Positions 1-12,272 of a stretch of DNA of 64,000 nt are shown in pieces (within the stretch, counting starts at the first letter, position 1; every line of letters begins with the position of its first letter). The stretch lies in assembly GCA_027186245.1 (NCBI GenBank), contig CP114497.1, positions 5,959,501-6,023,500 on the forward strand, written 5' to 3'. Below the pieces are notes generated by a model, which had not been told where the DNA came from, searched no databases, and saw only the letters and a program-made list of their open reading frames with translations. Source of the stretch: Coriaria nepalensis. Taxonomy: Eukaryota > Streptophyta > Magnoliopsida > Cucurbitales > Coriariaceae. A program made the translations under genes and the position numbers.

Positions 1-639
1 ATTAACATTTTCACATGCTATAATTCTCAATCAAAGATTATGAAACCACATCATGTTTCATCTTATGCTAATTGATTAAATTGGTTAGTTGGAAGAGTTC
101 CAAGCAAGATATGATTGATAATTCAATTAACAAAGAATGTATGCATTACTGTTTTTGGGGTAAAAGAAGTGTTTTGGATGAAAAATATTCATTAATGAAC
201 TTCTAAGGGTTCCAAGTATCATTGATAACGTAGTATTGTACTATGATAACAAATGGCATGCAATGAAAGCGAAAGAATCAATGTCTCATCATAAATCCAA
301 ACATATGTTACCTTGCTGTCGCTTTATCTGAAAGAATGTTGGAAGAGTTAAAGTGAACATAAGAGAATTAACACTAATAAACAACATAATATATCCACAC
401 ACTATGAAACTTCTCCAACATAAGTTTAAATCGCCCTTTTCACAAGATGAGAATATGATACAAAAGTGAGTTAATTTAGTGCAAGTGTGAGATTGAAAGT
501 ATAATATCCCTCAAGCTAATCGGGTATGACCCGATATGGTCAAATATTTATGAGAGTCAAGTTTAACCTGTATAAGTTATCAGCATAATCAAAGGCATTA
601 TATTCAACAAAACATATAATAATATGTCATGATGTTATT
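1..639. other. AT-rich intergenic DNA, nothing recognised
   Basis: No reading frame, splice structure or repeat boundary that I can support. The DNA is AT-rich and looks like the flank of the repeat family that follows. Confidence 0.5.
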
Positions 640-2480
640 ATGTTGGAAATAACAATTGCATGGCATACATGATAGAATCCCGGTTCTTAGACATATACTT
701 GGAATCATGATAGTGATCATGCTTAATGAGATCCAATATAGCTTTAAGTCTAAGATCCAAATTGTTCATATTTATAGGATTGTAAATCAAATAATGATAA
801 TCTGAAAGATTATTACATGAACTTTCATCTTCTAAAAAAGAATGATGTTCTTATGATCATTGGTATTTGAGAATACAAGGATAGGCATATAGGTGATTAG
901 TTGAGACCTAATCACTCAGTGTGATTACTTGACAAATCTCATTGGTAATTATATTGACTATTAGTGAGATTTGTCTCATGAGTATGATACTTGTGATTCT
1001 CAGATCTAAGATCCACAATGCACATGTACATAATATCATGTTTCAATCATTCAACGTGACCCTAACATAATGGTTACTTTAAGATGAACCATTGAGCATG
1101 TATTCTTGTACGAAAAGTCTATAGGGTGATAAGGGATCTATCACCTCTATATTAGAGGAAATATTCTATGAATGATATACCTTATGCAATGAAGAAATCT
1201 CTAGGCAAAGTAATATAATATGAAAAGAGTTTTTATAAATCCATTATCTAATTGCATAAGGGATCATATAATTTATAAGATTAGTCTAGTAGGGTTTAAT
1301 AGTTAAACTAAGCCCTAGGACTATCTAGGACCATGAATAGATAGAATGATCAATCTGGTGCGAACAATTATCGACAATTCTTTTTAAGGTTCCTCGTACT
1401 TCTTATTACATGGGTAGCTCATATGCATTGCTAGAAGCCAATGTGGGTCTTATAGTCTTAGTTGATTGATTATGAAAGATGATCATATGGTAATTTGGCT
1501 TAAAATTATTTTTAAGGTTCAAATGGTTTATTCATTAGAAAGGATAAAATCCATGTCATTATAGAGCCCACCTACTGACATAGTTAGAAAACATATCTAG
1601 TCACACACATAAAAGGATAATTAGATCTCGATTGAATTCTAAATTGGAGAATTTTGACTCATTCTTAGAAAACTTAATTTTATAGTTAAATCATAAATTA
1701 ATTTAATTTGTTATGTCTATTGATCACCTTGTACTACCGGGGCGACTCTTGCCTTGTTGCGGCCCTAGGCCATATAATAATTTGTTGTGCCCTAGACTAA
1801 ATAGCATATACATATATCACCTTTGTTGCCTCAAGGCAAAATTAACCCTAACACTACTAACATATCCAAAGTATGATTGAATTAAACTTAATTTAAATTA
1901 AATAATTCTTAATGAATCCAAAGTCAAACAATATTTTTCGGGTCGAAAGAAATTGAGTTGGTCTATAAAGTGTTAATGGGCCAAACCGAGACTATGTGGA
2001 AAGGCCCAAATTAAAATCTAGACTTTACTACATAAAGTTAGATAGTAAATTGAGACAATAAGTTTGCTTAATTTTTGAAAAATTGGGAATTAAAATATAC
2101 CTAAAAAATCCGAACATTCGCTCAAAAAGGGAATCAACCTTAGAGGGGTGAATTAGGCTTAGCCTAAGAGAGAGAGTGTCCCTATGGTTTTTCCATTGAT
2201 TTCTGCACCACCTAAGAGACAGAGACAGAGAGAGAGAGAGAGAGAGAGAGTGAGTTTTTTAGAATTTTTTTCTCTCAAGCTTTCAAAGCTAGAACCTTTC
2301 TTCTTGTCCAAGTTTCTTTCTTAGGTGTCGAGATTGAAATATGAAAACACCTTGAGAGTTGTTGTTTGTGTGTACGTGATTTTGAGGTCGGCTGGCGACT
2401 TGGAACTTGTGAACCGGCAATGACGACGGTGAATGTGTATGCGCATGAAGCCAATCAAGTTTTTGATCCAATAGGACAAA
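640..2480 (+). repeat. LTR-like noncoding repeat, copy A
   Basis: First of three diverged copies of one noncoding repeat family lying side by side. Its middle part (about 750-1250) aligns by eye with 3970-4450 in copy C. Its last third (about 1560-2010) aligns with 2845-3180 in copy B: both share a 'gcccacctac' block, a run of 'aattaatttaatttgtta', and a block ending in 'gttaatggg/gttaatgag'. Copies A and B end in a (GA)n microsatellite followed by leader-like sequence, which suggests the promoter/leader end of a long terminal repeat. No coding sequence is visible. The superfamily is uncertain; a long-LTR copia or gypsy element is the best guess. Confidence 0.5.
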
Positions 2481-2585
2481 TATTTTTACGTGATGTTATC
2501 TTTATGTGAATATTAGTAAGATAATTAATATGATTAGTAATTGTCATCATGAAAGTCACCTATTATTTATCATGTTTATGAATAT

Positions 2586-3800
2586 TGTTGGAATTAATAT
2601 CTTATGTTCTATAAGTACATATCATGATAAAGTTTAATGTCTTAAGTTGTGCACTTGAAGCCATCATAAAGATCATGATTGAGATAAAAGTAGCTTGAGG
2701 ATTAAGACATAAATTGTTTTTTGTCATAGGATCATCAAAATTTGATATTGATGATCTGGATAGATAATCACATAGTTTATTACCTAAAGTATTTAGGGTA
2801 AACAGTCTAAATTTTAGATTGGATAAAACTCACAAGTTTTTATGGGGCCCACCTACCAACGAAATGTAGAACCTATGTGTGTGACTCATCACACACATAA
2901 GAGCAAAAGATTTCGATTGAAATCATATTTGAGAAATTTGACTTGTTTTTAGAGAATTTGATTTAAAAGTTAAATCATTAATTAATTTAATTTGTTAAGT
3001 TTATATCACACCTGCACAATAAGCAGATTCAAAGTATGATTTAAATTTTATTTGAAATCAAATCCTTAATTAGAAAAATATGAAATTGACTAAATAAGTT
3101 TATTATATGGAGTTTTGATAAATTAACGTCGAACAATATTTTTTTGGGTAAAGGAGAAAATTTAGTTGACTATTAAAGAGTTAATGAGCCTAATCAGGCT
3201 ATTGAGCCATGACCTAAATTGTATCTAAATTTTACCAGGTAAAATTGGACAAATAATTTGGATTATGTTAGACATAAAATTGAGTTGGTAGAAAAATATA
3301 AATTGTATAAGATATAATGAGCCCAATTTTATTTCCCAAGCGTTCATTAAATGAACTGGGCTTTGGGCCTATGGGAAATAGGCTCAAGACTCAATAGCCT
3401 ATAAAAAAAAAGAGGAAACCCTTCCCCTTCCTAACCGTAGCTGCCCAAGCAAGAAAGAGAGAGAGAGAGACTTATTTTTTTCTACCATCTTTCCCTTTTT
3501 CCAAATATTCTCTCTATCTCATGTGTTAAGGATGAGAGTTAGAAAGTAAACCAAAATGGCTAGTCTATGTGCATTAAGATTAGAGGTCGGGTAATGACTC
3601 TTGGAACCACCAAAAGAAATCAGTTGTAGCAGTGGTGGTGGTTTCCTACGGCGGTTTGGCGGCAGCGCACGACAAATGAGTGGCGGTAATGGGTGTGATG
3701 ACTCACAGCCATGGAGGAGAAAAGGGTTTGGTATCATCTCTTCCCTTTCATCACATCTTCGCATTCATCTAATGTATTCTTGATTAGATAACGAAACGGG
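2586..3800 (+). repeat. LTR-like noncoding repeat, copy B (internally deleted)
   Basis: Second copy of the family. It begins with TGTTGGAATTAA, a start typical of plant LTRs. It shares its distal half with copy A but lacks the roughly 500-bp central part that A and C share. A TATA-like 'cctataaaaa' near 3400 is followed by a GA-rich leader (3450-3470), as expected for an LTR promoter. The small reading frames on both strands at 3519-3783 overlap each other, match nothing I know, and are probably chance. Confidence 0.45.
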
Positions 3801-3904
3801 AAATCTGGTTTGAAGAAAAGTTAATGCATAACTCATGGATTTTAAGGTTTAGTCTGAACCTTGAACCCATAAATCGAAATTTCGAATATTGCTTCAGCCC
3901 GGGT

Positions 3905-5370
3905 TCAAGGAAGTTCATCAACATACTAATTGAGATGCAAGTTGCTTAAAAGCTAATATACTAATTATTGGTTGTCATATGATTATCAAGAGGGACATTG
4001 ATAATCTGTATAGACTATCATATAAATAATCTCTTCAATATATAGAAAGGTTGTTCTCATGATGACCATTGATGTTAATAAAAAATCAGGATAATTATGT
4101 GTGTGCTAAGTGAAGACTAAGTATACTAAACATGACACTAGATAATTTCGATGGTAAGGGTACTAACTATTAATGAGTATTATCTAGTGGTTATAGCATT
4201 TATAATTTTCAGACTTGAAATCACTATGGTATCTTACGTAACATGCCTTATGCTTAACATCATTCCAAAAGACCTTAGCTAAGGGTTATGAGGGATGAGC
4301 CGTTGGTTATAAGATATTGTACATAAAGGTTGTGAATAATCAAGATGAAATCAATCGCTTCTGCATATTACGAGATAAATCCTATAAATTATATTCTTTA
4401 TTGGACAATGAATCTTTGCGCAAAGTAAAATGGTGAACAAAGTTCATGTAAAACCATTGTCTCTATTCATTAAAAATATAATAGTTAATATGATTTGTCT
4501 ATTATAGTTTAATAGTTAAATCATACTCTAAGTTGAAGTGAGATATTGACTAGATGAAAAGATTTTGAATTAATTAGCTGGTACTCATAGCAAATTCTTA
4601 TAGAAGATGATTACTTCTCATGTCATAGACAGCTTAATACTTTACTAAAAGTCAATTATGGTTTGAAAATATAAGTTAATTAATCATAAGATAATTGAAT
4701 TAATTACTTAGATTAAAAGGTAGTTTTAATTTAAATAAATATAATTATGAATTATATAAAATTATAAAATATTGCAAGATTCTTCTATCAGTATGTTGTA
4801 GAACATAATTGGTCGTACACATTAAAATTTTAAAGTAACTCGTTAAATTTTCTTCAAAAATAAGGAAAACATTGTTTTGATTTTTTTGGATAAAATTGTA
4901 ATTTATCTTACAGTGTGACTATAAAGGCAAAATCTCTTATAGCACAACTAAATATAATATTAATTTGATTATGAATAATAATTTATATATAAGATTTTAT
5001 TTATTTAATAAAGTGTCATAAAAGTCCGTAGTTAATAATTAAACCTTAAATAGTTAATGAGATAAATTATTAATTATATGATATATGCCCGACTTAATCA
5101 ATTGTTAATTAAAATTGGCCGAAATAAAGAGAAAATATATTTTTTTTTCCTTCAATTTTTCTGATTTATGAGTTGAATTTTAAAATAGAAACCATGAGTG
5201 AAATTGAATAAAGTAGATCATGATTAAAAGGTGAATATTTGAGTATCTTTATATTTTTTTTGAATATTCAATTAGTTATGTATTAAAAAATTCAATATAA
5301 GTAACTCTTGAATATTTATTTTGTTTTCTGAGATTTAATGTGTTTATCGTACAAGATTATATAATTAATA
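3905..5370 (+). repeat. LTR-like noncoding repeat, copy C
   Basis: Third copy. It parallels copy A over the central region: the same succession of a 'gtgattagttgag/gtgctaagtgaag' block, a 'tattagtgag/tattaatgag' block, and the 'gcaaagtaa' block near 4420. Its last part (about 5010-5110) also resembles 55885-55965, so the family has a further member at the far end of the window. No coding capacity is seen. Confidence 0.45.
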
Positions 5371-5389
5371 TAATCGATCTTAAAGCCCA

Positions 5390-5570
5390 TGGGCTGATCT
5401 GTAGCCGACCCCGCCTTTTTGGTCCAGGCACAGCACTCATAAGGCTTTCTGGGCCCTGGCCGAAGTCGGTTTCCAAATTTGGGCAGCTATACAGGCCCAG
5501 TACGCCCAACAACTAAAACGGGCTGTACCGCCCAACAACTAAAAATGGCCCGTTTTGACACCATTAGTAA
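5390..5570. repeat. GC-rich MITE-like fragment
   Basis: A short GC-rich island ending in 'ggcccgttttgacacc', which resembles the termini of the element at 25766-26456. It lies just upstream of the PTB3-like gene and is probably a fragment of a hAT-like nonautonomous element. Only one clear end is visible. Confidence 0.3.
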
Positions 5571-5689
5571 GTGAGCTGATCATTTTAGTTTTTCAAAATA
5601 AAATCATTGATAAAAAAATAGGGCACAAAATCAATTAACCTTCGACAGCTACGGTTCGATACGAGGGCCGGTCGATCTGCACCCTCGCT

Positions 5690-6306
5690 TGTCTGATTTC
5701 TTCTTCTTCTTCTTCTACACTTCTTACTCTTTCCCAATCCGTCTCTCTCTCTCTCTCTCAGGCAAGCTCCCATTAAACTCTTCCTGTATTTTCCGATTTG
5801 GTTTTTGTAACTGAGTGAACGTTTAGTGTTCTTTTGGCGACCATAAATATTGCGCTAGTTCGAATTCATTTTCTCGTTGTTTTTCCTTGTTTTCCTTTTT
5901 CGGCCGCTGAAAGAAGCGTTAGGGTTTTATTTTCCACTTCTTTTAGTTTCTCTTTTGAAGTTTTTTCTGTGCGTCGGGACTCTTACAAAGATCCGTACTT
6001 ATTATTTTTCGATTCCTGATGTTATATTTCTCGATTGAAACTAATTTATATAGTTTCTATGTTCTACAGATTTTTTGGTTTAACTTTCTGTTCGTATAGC
6101 AAGCATATGATTTCCTTAGAAAGCTTAGAGCAGTATTAACTTTTTTTTTTAATTATTTGTTGTGGACTATTGATAATGTGGGTAGGCGTTCTTATTAGTA
6201 TGCGTGATTACAATTTGAATGGAATTGTTATTTTTGAGTTCGTTTTTAGTGCTTTTTGGATGTTAATTTGTTTATTACTTCTTTTACGGCTGCAGTCTGG
6301 TTTAGA
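5690..6306 (+). promoter_or_regulatory. 5' leader of the PTB3-like gene, pyrimidine-rich
   Basis: A (CTT)n run at about 5698-5715 and a (CT)n tract ending near 5760 form the pyrimidine patch commonly found at plant transcription starts. The sequence up to 6306 is free of good coding frames. It appears to contain a leader intron ending in 'ctgcag' about 10 nt before the start codon. The exact transcription start cannot be placed by eye. Confidence 0.45.
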
Positions 6307-9300
6307 ATGACAGAACCCTCAAAAGTCTTGCACGTCCGAAATGTGGGACATGAAATTTCTGAGGTATGCTACTCTCTCTCCCGCTCTCTGTTAAGTTGAA
6401 ATTAAGAACAGTAATGTTCTTTATTTTCAAAACCCAAAAAAGAACTGGTTTTTTTTTCCTTTTTTTTTCTTTTACAACTAAATTATTGAAGTTTTCTTTT
6501 TAATGATATTCTTCATCTGCTAAATTATTCTTTTTTGGTTAATGATGTCATATTAGTTTATAAGTAAAATTTGGCTTCTAAATTTCAAATGGGACCTGTA
6601 AGTACTAAGAACCATTTAGGAAGTTTTCTTGCCAGTCCATACTTTGGAAAATGATATTCAGTGCTGGTGGTGGACATTATATGCAAACGTGCTTAGAATC
6701 ACAAATTCTCTTCCTTTTGCAAAGTGGAAAATCGGTTTGTGTATATGTCCATTCTGTTACTAAAGGTAGTAGAACCTTGATCTGCACAGTATTCATGTGA
6801 TGTTGGATCATACTTGGCTGGTGTATGAACTAAATCTATGATACCTTTGCAGGATATGCTTGTAAACGTAAATTTTGTTGAGAATTAATGTAGTTAAGCA
6901 TGTTGTACTTTAGTATCAAAATCCTATGAGCATTATAAGCTATCACAATTTTAGTTTTGATAATTGTTGGCGTCAAACGCTGATCCTGGCATTCCTCTAG
7001 CATTCACAGCTTGAAAATTAAACTTGGCTTTCTATTACTGATTTTTTTTTTTTTTTGTTTTAATGAATAAGTGGCCTAGAAAATTAGACAATATTGTGCA
7101 TTTGCTTTTAGTATAGGGCCATAGCGTGTTTGCCAATTGTCAAGCCTATTTGAAATCCTTATAACGTAAGTGGACATATTCTAAACTGTTACTACTTTCC
7201 GACGAATGACTTAATTGGAGAAGAAGCAAAATGGGGGAAGTATCAAAGTACTTAAATTGTGTTATTTTTCTCATGTGTGTTCTTGTTGGAAGTCCTATTT
7301 GTAAGGCTTCTATGCTTTACATTATGTGTGGTGTATCTGCTCTATGTGTCACAGTACCACTCTAGTTGGCAAATTTGAATTCAATGTACCAAGTAGAGCT
7401 CAGTGTTACTGTGACACTGACCCTACGGGCATCTACGAGTGCAACGGGCATCTACGAGTGCAAATTCAGTTTTTTGGGGTAGTTATCCGATCCACATCTG
7501 ACCCTATCCATCAGATCAGAGCGGGTAGGGTCGGGTATGGTTATATTGCTCAACCCTAGTCATATTTTAATAATTTTTCTAATCTAGGTTCAGTTATTTA
7601 GGCAAATGTTATGATTGTAAAAATTCATTCCCTTTATGTTTGCATCCTGAGAATCTGACGTGTCTTGCATTTTTCAAATTAGAACGATCTGCTTCAGCTA
7701 TTCCAGCCTTTTGGTGTTATAACCAAGCTCGTGATGCTTCGTGCAAAAAATCAGGTTTGAATTGATTCACATATGGTTGACAAGTCTTTTTCATTTTTAA
7801 TTTGACCAAACCTGTCATGTTCTATATTTTTGTGCACCAACTTTGCATGCAGGCTCTTATCCAGATGTCAGATGTTCCCTGTGCCGTGAATGCTACGCAA
7901 TTCTATGCAAATATCCAACCAAGCATAAGGTACTAGCGTCTGACCTATTTATGTTTTGAAACTTCATTGTTAGGTTCTTTGTTATGAGAATATTACCTGG
8001 AGTTGCAGTGAAAAAAGTTATAACATTTCTCTTCTTTTTCTAACGTTGTCATCATTTGCTTTACTCAGGGGAAGGAATGTTTATATTCAGTTCTCATCTC
8101 ATCGTGAATTAACTACAATGGATCAGAGTGCTCAAGGACGAGGAGATGAGGTTGGTACCTTGCAGTCTGAGACATCGAAAGAAAAGTAGAACTCAAGTGT
8201 TGGTGTTTATTACATCAATTAAAAAAAAAGGAAAATAAATATAACGATCATTTGTATGAGATAATGTTCCATATAATAGCTACATTTTATTACATCAATT
8301 AAAAAAAAAAGGAAAATCACAATCATTTGTATGAGATAATGTTCCATAATAGCTACATTTAAGTTGCTGCTTACTAATGCTCTAGATGTCATAGTGCTTG
8401 ATTTGGGCTAAGTTGTAAGGTGATTGGGAGAAATATATCCGTCTTCGTTTTCAGGATAGTAGTCATGGACATTACTATACTGGCTTAACAGTGAGGAGAA
8501 GTAAGCTAGAAGCCTAGAACATAAGTTATCTGTCAAACTTCTGTGCAACTATGGGTAAGATCAAAATACGAACATAGGTTACTGGCTTTTCTTCCCATGG
8601 AATGGCAGAAATTCTCTCCCCTCCATACAAAGATTGCCACAGCTAACACCATTTTTTTTAAGAATTCTGGATTTCAGTTTTATAGGAAGACTCTGAGATT
8701 TTGACTTGCTCTATTTTCCTTATAATTTGAAGTTTTGTCCCAATTATCAACAGTGATATGGGTTGTTATATGCATGCTTATATACGGCCATTTCGTAGTA
8801 ATTAGAATAATATCATATACTGATTTGTAAGATATTGGAAATACACAAATGGAGTGGCTATATCCTTTGAGAAAATTCATTGCTCTATGCTTAAACTGTA
8901 TCTGACTTTCTTGCATGGCACCTTGTTTCTTCTCTTCTAATGCTATCTATTTCTTCTCATCAACAATGTATTCTCTCTACATTCTATTTCTTTTTTCAAA
9001 TAATTTCTCAAGCTCTCTTTCTCTCTATCTATATTGTCAATTTCTTTTCTTCACTCTCTTCTGTCTATATGCTGGTCTGCTGTTGGACACCTGGATGTAC
9101 AGCCAAATCGAATTCTCTTAGTCACAATTCACCATATGCTGTATCCGATAACTGTGGAAGTGTTGCATCAAGTGTTTTTTCCGCATGGATTTGTGGAGAA
9201 GATTGTCACGTTTCAGAAGTCAGCTGGTCAGCATCTTTAAGTTCTCCTCCCTCCTTTCTTGTGTCTTAACTCACCTTTTAATGGCTAACTGGATTTATTG

Positions 9301-11658
9301 TTTGCTTTGTGTGGTTGGTTCTTTTAAACAATTTTCCCTTCTTTCTTCTAACTATCATTTGCAATGATGGGTGATAGTGTGCTTGAAGTGCTTTTTCTTC
9401 ATATCAAATAATTTATTAAAAAGAGGAGGGTGATCCTAAAAAATCATTCATAACCATTTTATGCGCATATTATGTAGGTTTCCAGGCCCTTATTCAGTAT
9501 CAATCACATCAGAGTGCTGTTACAGCTAGGACTGCGCTTCAGGTATCATTTAGTCTTACACTTCACAATGTCACCTTCGAATTAGAGTTGTAATGTATGT
9601 TCTATACTTTATCAGTTCTGGAAAGGGCTTCACATTTTTCCTACTCTGCAGGGCCGTAATATCTACGATGGCTGTTGTCAACTTGACATACAATTCTCAA
9701 AGTAAGATTTCAGATCTCTGGAAATTACCCCTGCATTGATAGCTAATAGTTCTCTCTCATTTTTTTCACTACATTTTGTGGTAATAATATATCTTTTATT
9801 TGTTGAGTGCAGTCTTGATGAGTTACAAGTGAACTACAACAATGACCGTTCAAGGCAAGTGGCCTGATAGGTTCCTGATTCTAAATTCAATATAATGTCT
9901 TGACATGATCTTTGTCTCATTATTTTGATAATTTTTTACTTTTTGCATAGGGATTTTACGAACCCCAATCTGCCTTCTGAACAAAAGGGGGGCAGATCCT
10001 CACAGGCATGTTATATCCATTTTTTCACCTCCGATTTATAGTAATTCTATTTTCATTTGACACTTGTTTGTCTACTCATTTTCATGTTCGTAATGCAACA
10101 GCATGGATATGGTGAAGCAGGAGGCATGTTTGGTCTCCAAGGACCTGGGGCCAGTGCAGGTACTTAATTTGCCTCTCTCATATCTATTAATTATCTATTA
10201 TATTTTTATTCATATGCTCTTCGCATCATCTAATAATGTTACATCCATTTTTCTGGTTCAGTTGGATTCCCACAGGTGGGTCGCTCAAGGCATGGAATTT
10301 CTTGTTTGAGATGATTTCTGGAGGATTATATCAGCTAATTTCCTTTTTTTTTTTTGTGGAATACTTGGGACATCTACAGGATTACCTCTTTTCTTCTTAC
10401 TTGATTCTTTGTTTTGCATGCAAATGTGCGGTGCTGGTTCTATTTTTTATTTTATTTTTTCATTTTTCTCTCCTTCCAACCTTCTAGAAAAGTACAATTG
10501 GGAAAATTGTTCTTGAAAAAGGGCTGTGTGCGTGTGTTTGACTTATTTTCACTTTGATAAGCATAACTCTTGTTAAAAGCACTCAAATTTCTTGGGATTG
10601 TTTTATGAAGTTGGCCCTTATCACAGATTTTTCTTTCTTCTAGCCCTATCGCTTAATTTTCATCTGTTTGTATCTTTTGATATCACTGATCATGATTTTC
10701 TTCTTCCCCAAAATCTAGATGGCTAATGCAGCAGCAATTGCAGCTGCCTTTGGAGGAGGATTGCCTCCTGGTATAAGTGGGACAAATGACAGATGTACAG
10801 TCCTTGTTTCTAATCTAAACTCTGAAGTAAGTCACATCTCTTTTTTCTGGCACTGAGAAGTTGCTCTACTTCCTGTCTTGATTCCTTGACATAAGATCAT
10901 TGTTTGTTACAGAGGGTTGATGAGGATAAGCTTTTTAACCTGTTCTCTATCTATGGAAACATTGTTAGAATCAAACTTCTCCGCAATAAACCGGACCATG
11001 CGCTTGTTCAGATGGGCGATGGCTTCCAGGCTGAATTGGCAGTTCACTTTTTAAAGGTTTGCTTCATCTAACCCAAAAAATTATGTAATAATATATCTCA
11101 ACTGATCTGTATGGTGCAATTTAGACCCTCAAAATGGGAAGGGGTGCATTTGGATCAGCATTTGAAATCCAGTTTTGCCCTTCAAAACATTATTTTTCTG
11201 TCTCAAATGCAACTATTGTTCACAAAGAATTCTAACTGATCCGATTTTTATTTTTGGTTGATAAACAGGGAGCCATGTTGTTCGGGAAGCGGTTAGAGGT
11301 CAACTTCTCAAAACATCCAAACATCACCCAAGGAGCCGAGACAAGAGAGTATGTGAACTCTAACCTTAACCGTTTTAACCGAAACGCTGCAAAGAACTAC
11401 CGCTACTGCTGCTCCCCAACAAAGATGATCCACCTCTCTTCTCTTCCCCAAGAAGTCACTGAAGAGGAGATTGTGACTCACCTTGAGGAACATGGCCCTA
11501 TTCTTAACACTAAGTTATTTGAGATGAATGGGAAGAAACAGGCTTTAGTTATGTTTGATTCTGAAGAGCAGGCCACTGAGGCACTCGTGTGCAAGCATGC
11601 TAGCTCATTGGGTGGGTCTGTGGTTCGGATTTCTTTCTCCCAGTTGCAGACGATTTGA
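6307..11658 (+). CDS. PTBP3: Polypyrimidine tract-binding protein, PTB3 type (four RRMs)
   Basis: RNA-binding splicing regulator of the PTB/hnRNP I family; the deduced protein reads along Arabidopsis PTB3 almost throughout. Coding exons: 6307-6363, 7683-7754, 7853-7929, 8069-8150, 9103-9226, 9478-9542, 9652-9701, 9813-9854, 9951-10005, 10102-10159, 10262-10275, 10719-10826, 10913-11056, 11269-11658. They total 1,338 nt, giving 445 residues (Arabidopsis protein about 430). RRM1 lies at about 7-80, RRM2 97-175 (opens RILLVTIHHML), RRM3 256-335 (opens RCTVLVSNL) and RRM4 367-443 (opens TKMIHLSSLP, ends ISFSQLQTI). All phases are consistent. The introns after exons 8 and 9 start with GC, not GT; exon 11 is only 14 nt. 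By family knowledge, plant PTBs act in the nucleus and cytoplasm on alternative splicing; this is not shown by the sequence itself. The start was chosen because it heads RRM1 directly after a leader intron. Confidence 0.93.
7425..7560. repeat. Intronic MITE-like fragment with 18-bp tandem repeat
   Basis: Inside the first coding intron of the PTB3-like gene. The phrase 'gggcatctacgagtgcaa' occurs twice in a row, followed by GC-rich sequence with 'gggtagggtcgggta', typical of the ends of plant hAT-like nonautonomous elements. A reading frame across it (7326-7559) is not supported as a gene. Confidence 0.35.
8207..8359 (+). repeat. 80-bp tandem duplication in PTB3-like intron 4
   Basis: Two adjacent copies, starting at 8207 and 8287, share 'ttattacatcaatt', a poly(A) run, and 'tttgtatgagataatgttcc'. 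They differ by a few small indels. The repeat lies wholly within the intron between exons 4 and 5, so it does not change the protein. Confidence 0.85.
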
Positions 11659-12099
11659 GGAGATTGTGTAGCTGAAGGGTAAGAAATGAAGTATTTATAA
11701 AAGCATATTTGGCTTGAGGATTCATATTTGGATAAAGAAAAAAAAGGGATATATATAAGAAGCTAACAGTGTTTCTCTGTCGTATTTCTATGCTGACACT
11801 TGATATGATAGTGGTTTATTTGCCGCGTTCTTGTACTGGTAGATCATCCATGTTTTTAATTCTCTTTCTTTATTTTTGTTTTCTCTTGAGATTTTTCCTC
11901 TCTATAGTGTGTACTTGTACTAATAACTTCTTAGTAGGTTCTGGGGTGAGAAATTTGCAGATAGCACAGTTTTGGAGAACTGGGAAGGAAAGGATGGAGG
12001 TCATCAGTTTTTGTTTATAGTCTCTCTATTGTAGGTTCCTGTAAATGTCTGTAATTCAGGTTAATTGGGCCATTTCTGCTTTATTTTCAGTCCTTGACA

Positions 12100-12272
12100 A
12101 CCCAAGCTTTTTTATTCTGCCTAGTTTGATTGAGATGAGCAAATCTTCTTGGGTTCTCTCCTCCCACCCGTCTTTTCTCCGACTCTTCGCTACCACTCTT
12201 TTTCTTAACTCCAACTCTCTTCCAACTCTTCCCTTTCACTCTCCATTCTCCCGCAGGGAAAGGTACTCTCAT
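12100..12272 (+). other. Possible orphan first exon with transit-peptide-like sequence
   Basis: Just past the end of the PTB3-like transcript, an ATG at about 12135 opens a frame beginning MSKSSWVLSSHPSFLRLF. It is rich in Ser, Leu, Phe and Arg, as plastid or mitochondrial targeting peptides are. The sequence 'gggaaag' followed by 'gtactc' near 12262 could be a splice donor. No following exon is found before the copia remnant that starts near 12.9 kb. It may be the beaded 5' end of a gene broken by insertion, or a chance frame. No function is assigned. Confidence 0.2.
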
